From NCBI GenBank assembly GCA_028565635.1, contig JAOXYB010057711.1:1-10972 (forward strand): DNA of 10,972 bases, in the 5' to 3' direction. This document shows, one piece after another, positions 7,662 through 10,972 of this stretch. Numbering within the stretch: position 1 is the first letter of the stretch; every line of letters starts with the position of its first letter. The DNA comes from Phoronis ovalis. Taxonomy: Eukaryota > Phoronida > Phoronidae. Made by a program: the position numbers and the translations under genes. A model generated the notes under the pieces. The model was not told the DNA's origin. It saw only the letters and a list, made by a program, of their open reading frames with translations, and did not search any database.

Positions 7662-10140
7662 CTGTATAATATTAAGCAATACAAACAATAGTATATATAA
7701 TCAGTTACAAAGAGTGACATGAGAAAACGCCAGCAGAAACTTTAATTATAATTAACATGACCCAAACGTATACATTCATATTTTATAATAATTTGTAACT
7801 GCTCACCGTGTAGTTTGTTTTCTATCCGTGTTATTATGTCTATATTGTATGTAAAATCATGGCGTTGCAATGTTGCACGTACACGTAAGAATGTTTAAGA
7901 AATTGTTAAATTTATCTTAACAACCATATCGAAAGAGTGTTGTATTTTCGTTTAATCAGGTAAAACTGACTTTCCTATTTCCTGTCATTCTACATGTAAT
8001 TGCTTATTAATTGAATAAGTAAGAAATTTCCAATAACTCGATCCATACCGATACGCATATTGTTGATTCTGGTGTTTGTCAAATTTTATTTATATATCTG
8101 TCAAACATCGTCATCATAAAAATCTTCGCCAAAAAATCTGTTATTGCTATATAGAACATGGAAGCGCTATGTTTTGGTTGCCGCCTGCAAAACACTTAAG
8201 AATGCCGTAAATGGACCATAGTCAGACTATTACCTTATAACTAGTAACCACTTCATCAATAATACACGTTTGGAAATTCAATTTGCATGTGAACCAACAT
8301 GAAAAGATTACATTACTGTCATTGTAAGGCAAAATTCTTCTAACATCGATCTATGTTCATGAACACGACTAGCGCTTGGTACTAGCCCCAACAAAGCCGT
8401 TTTCTAGCAAGTGGTTATCATATTAAATAACCTGTTAGATAGAAAAATTGCACATCTACAATATATGTGATTCCAAGCTATTCTTGCACAGTATTACACG
8501 TATGTTGAAGCACAATAGCACGTATATAAAACATGTCTTCCTTACAAATTCCCGCAATCTATCCATGCTTATTCAACGCGCATCGTACATAGTAGATAAT
8601 AATGATATGGAATAAAAATAAACCTCTAGTGTTCAAACCTGCTTTCATGATCATCAAAAATGATGAAAAACATGCATTAACTAATATTTTAAAAATACAT
8701 GTTATATTCATGTGGTGTGTTTTGCAAGGTTTTTAGCCTCTATGGATTAATTATTTATAATTCATTCAAGTAAGCTCAGTAATTGCGTCGATGACTAAAA
8801 TAATGTCACTGCTATTTTACACGAGGATATTGATCGTTTCTCCTGCTTAATATTTTAGAAGTCATCTGTATATAAAGATCAGAACATGTATTAATGGCAC
8901 TCTCTACATGCTAGTTTTAATTTTATATGAACAATTACCATATATTCAACAGACACATTCAATACTATCGAATACCAATGTTTCTTTTGACTTTTTTCAT
9001 TAATAAGTCTTTGTATGGCTATACACGAAGCTACACTGTATTTTACATATTATAGTTCACATGAGATACTCAATTAGAAAATTGATTAGACGAATAATGC
9101 GATGTACCACCGCTTAAACGTGTATGCTTTATTTATATAGTTATTGCCTGGGTACGGTCAATTTTATGACAGAGCTGAACATTGCCCATTTGAATGTCAG
9201 AATACCCAATGGCGCTTTATAATACGATATATGCACGATACTAGACAAATGTTTCCCTACCTCTCATATCGCGTTTTTTGTAGATTCCTTTTCTAACAAG
9301 TTTTCATGTGGAAGATATCTGAATAGAAAATCAGCTCCTACCAGGTATGACTAAACCCTGAACAACTCTAGTATTAACTAAATCTTATGCAAACAAAATG
9401 ATTTTTCGCGTGCATACTTCAGCTATCGACCCATATCAAACGAAGAATGTAATTATGTCACGGTTATGACAAGTATGGATTGATTTTACTCTATATTCAG
9501 TGATATTTTGTTAATTCTCACATGATTTAATCACATGGTTTTAATACAGTACTGTGAAGTAAAATCACATTCCCTTTAGAACTATTTTTTGATGCTACCG
9601 CGGGCTACATAATTGTATACTATTTTCTTACGTTTTATACCATGCATAACGAGCCAGCTGAAATTATCCATGGCTTCGTACCGTTGGAAAAACAAGTACG
9701 ACAGGAGAACATTAATTAAAGATCAGTTCAGTTGTTACCTGAAACTATACTCATTAACTTATAGATTAACTCTTGTAATTTAATAGGCTTTAAACAACAT
9801 AAAGGATTCGAATATCTTACAAAATATCATCCATAAACTCAGCATTACTTAATCACATGCTTCATAAAATTTCTGGTTTTAATTCATGGTGACGTCAAAA
9901 TTACATGTATATTTTACAAGAAATTACTGTCTCTAGGCACAGATTGAAATATACATTGCTCAGGGCCTTTCTTTACTTGTAACAAATTCTCCTACATACA
10001 TGCAATGATCTCTTGTAAGAACGAGATATGTTTTGTTACAACATCTGGTTCCAAATGTAAGAATTTTTACAATAATATCAGCCGATTCTGATTATTATTC
10101 CATGCAGGAATATACAGCTTCAAAAGTACCTATATATAGA
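7662..10140 (-). other. Long upstream intron, unannotated AT-rich part
   Basis: This is intronic sequence before the giant exon, at least 3.3 kb in all because no upstream exon was found before the window edge. It is AT-rich with stops in all six frames; no ORF of note, tRNA or clear repeat was seen. Two minor sites are a 13-base odd palindrome ATAGTCAGACTAT (8218-8230) and a full CRE-type palindrome TGACGTCA (9890-9897). The strand and intron status are inferred from the exon 1 acceptor at 7662-7663. Confidence 0.6.
9890..9897. promoter_or_regulatory. Perfect CRE-type octamer TGACGTCA
   Basis: The palindromic CREB/ATF consensus site occurs intact in the long intron. CREB sites are known regulators of many neuronal genes. 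No TATA box, initiator or exon is recognisable beside it, so a role as enhancer or alternative promoter is speculation, and an 8-mer can occur by chance. Confidence 0.2.
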
Positions 10141-10500
10141 GGGATGGATTTCGCCCGGGTGAGCACTCATGTTTTTTTTTAATATGGAGATGTGCCGTCC
10201 AACCCAATTTAAAATTTTAGCTTGTTGTAGCAACCCATTCCATTTTTTTTTAAATATAAGGGTAACAATCCAAAATTTAAAAATATTTCAGCAGCAATCC
10301 ATTTTTACACATTCTGATTGATACATTATTAAATTCCAAAATCTATTTATGGATACAGACCTGGTAGTAATCACAATTACTGCTGTGGGTAGCAATCCAA
10401 TTTTTTAAATTTCTTTACACTAGCAATCCCAAAAAAACAGTAAGAAGTATACAATCCAAATCTAAAATTTCAGCAAGGCCTCACGCTCCCTCCCCCTAAA
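10140..10500. repeat. Degenerate dispersed repeat with CAATCC and AAATTTAAAATTTCAGC words
   Basis: The word (A)GCAATCC or ACAATCC/GCAACCC recurs at about 10229, 10265, 10293, 10391, 10423 and 10451. Several copies are followed by an A/T block ending in TTTCAGC or TTTTAGC (about 10202-10221, 10270-10292 and 10454-10475). The block starts with a GC-rich edge (GGATTTCGCCCGGGTGAGC) and ends in a C-rich edge (CTCACGCTCCCTCCCCC), both unlike the AT-rich flanks. This suggests an old repetitive element of about 350 bp with internal degenerate repeats. Family unknown; no coding capacity, and terminal inverted repeats are weak at best. Confidence 0.45.
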
Positions 10501-10555
10501 GAATAACTTTAGTACCTATTTCCTATAGCTAAAGGAAAATTATAACTTTACGCAT

Positions 10556-10908
10556 TCAGCCTATCTAACCAGCGTAGACTCGAACCGCCAATCCGCACTC
10601 GCGCATCTGTTTCCTACCACTCGAATCCTTTTCCAGGTTTTTGCACCGAAATTTCAGCTACTCGAACCGTCGTTTCCGTAGACTCGCACAAGTTGCCAGG
10701 AACTCGAACATATTTCCGGATACTAGGACCTGCTGTTCGAGTCACCGGAAATCTGTACGAGTTCCTGGCAACGTGTACGAGTCTACGGAAATGATGGTTC
10801 GAGTAGCAAGAATTTCGGTGCGAAACTCGGAAAAAGGGTTCGAGTGAAGGAAACAGGTGCGCGAGTGCGTATTGACGGTTCGAGTCTACGCTGGTTAGGC
10901 AGGCCTGA
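10556..10908. repeat. Foldback palindrome built of ~20.5-bp ACTCG units
   Basis: The two halves are reverse complements of each other around a centre near 10732. The outer 23 bases (10565-10587 with 10876-10898) match perfectly, and the arms match at roughly 85-88 percent by eye over about 165 bases. The match extends with a small indel to TCAG/CTGA at 10556 and 10908. Each arm holds a series of units starting ACTCG. Left-arm cores start at 10578, 10597, 10619, 10660, 10682, 10702 and 10722 (ACTAG); right-arm CGAGT cores start at 10738, 10758, 10778, 10800, 10841, 10862 and 10881. The missing positions near 10641 and 10821 hold degenerate versions (GCACCGA and CGAAA). Many units share ACTCGNAC, a short spacer, then TTTCC. 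The element is GC- and CpG-richer than its surroundings. It could be a foldback or MITE-type transposon; no target-site duplication was identified. The apparent ORFs on both strands are by-products of the palindrome. Confidence 0.85.
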
Positions 10909-10914
10909 CATTGT

Positions 10915-10941
10915 TTTTGCACTTTTTCTTTTCTTTCTTTC
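10915..10941 (+). repeat. Pyrimidine-rich CTTT tract
   Basis: A short T/C-rich low-complexity run (TTTTTCTTTTCTTTCTTTC) lies just outside the right arm of the palindrome. It could be simple sequence or part of the insertion edge; no function can be supported. Confidence 0.5.
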
Positions 10942-10972
10942 AAAGTCCATAGTATACATCGTCGTATATATA

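Noticed and set aside
7662-7688. ATG at the 5' end of the giant ORF as the gene's start codon
   Set aside because: The nine codons before GKKDNEP include a good polypyrimidine-poor but complete acceptor (ATTATACAG), and Piccolo-family proteins have N-terminal zinc fingers upstream. The ATG is best read as intronic; an alternative promoter cannot be fully excluded.
10614-10943. 109-residue minus-strand and 68-residue plus-strand ORFs within the palindrome
   Set aside because: The two proteins resemble each other (RNS-YSN-FRRL-VARNS-FP-TR) only because both strands of a palindrome read alike. They are repeat by-products with no homology I recognise.

Overview
The window looks like nuclear DNA from an invertebrate animal. 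It is AT-rich and intron-rich, and its one clear gene is interrupted by canonical GT-AG introns. There are no signs of bacterial, organellar or viral organisation. The encoded protein resembles Piccolo/Aczonin, the cytomatrix protein of the presynaptic active zone. Introns of a few hundred bases, many CATGTA/ACATGT words and the divergence of the protein outside its PDZ domain suggest a lophotrochozoan such as a mollusc. That taxonomic call is inference only.

Layout: the gene lies on the minus strand and is partial at both ends. Eight exons run from 7661 down to 1994. Every exon junction I placed keeps the reading frame, giving 3603 nt, or exactly 1201 codons. In transcription order the exons are 5395-7661, 4955-5150, 4311-4668, 3984-4102, 3608-3692, 3001-3238, 2592-2719 and 1994-2205. 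The first is a giant 2.27-kb exon encoding an Arg/Asn/Asp/Ser-rich, probably disordered region, a strong coiled coil, many Ser-Pro sites and a second helical segment. The next three encode polar linkers. Exons 5 and 6 encode a PDZ domain of the Piccolo/Bassoon/Fife type. The last two encode a linker containing a short motif (GIDPNTLAAQLEGI) that resembles the segment of vertebrate Piccolo between PDZ and C2A. The zinc fingers expected upstream and the C2 domain(s) expected downstream are outside the window.

The flanks are non-coding. Positions 1-1993 are the start of the intron after exon 1994-2205, and include a candidate small terminal-inverted-repeat element at 244-473. Positions 7662-10972 are the long intron before the giant exon. 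Its far end carries two repeat structures. One is a degenerate repeat built on CAATCC and AAATTTAAAATTTCAGC words (about 10140-10500). The other is a GC- and CpG-richer foldback palindrome of about 353 bp (10556-10908), whose arms are each built of about eight degenerate units spaced 19-22 bp apart with an ACTCG core.

The palindrome with a ~20.5-bp internal period is the structure least explained by standard annotation. The Piccolo-like gene, with its unusually large single disordered exon, is the main biological content.
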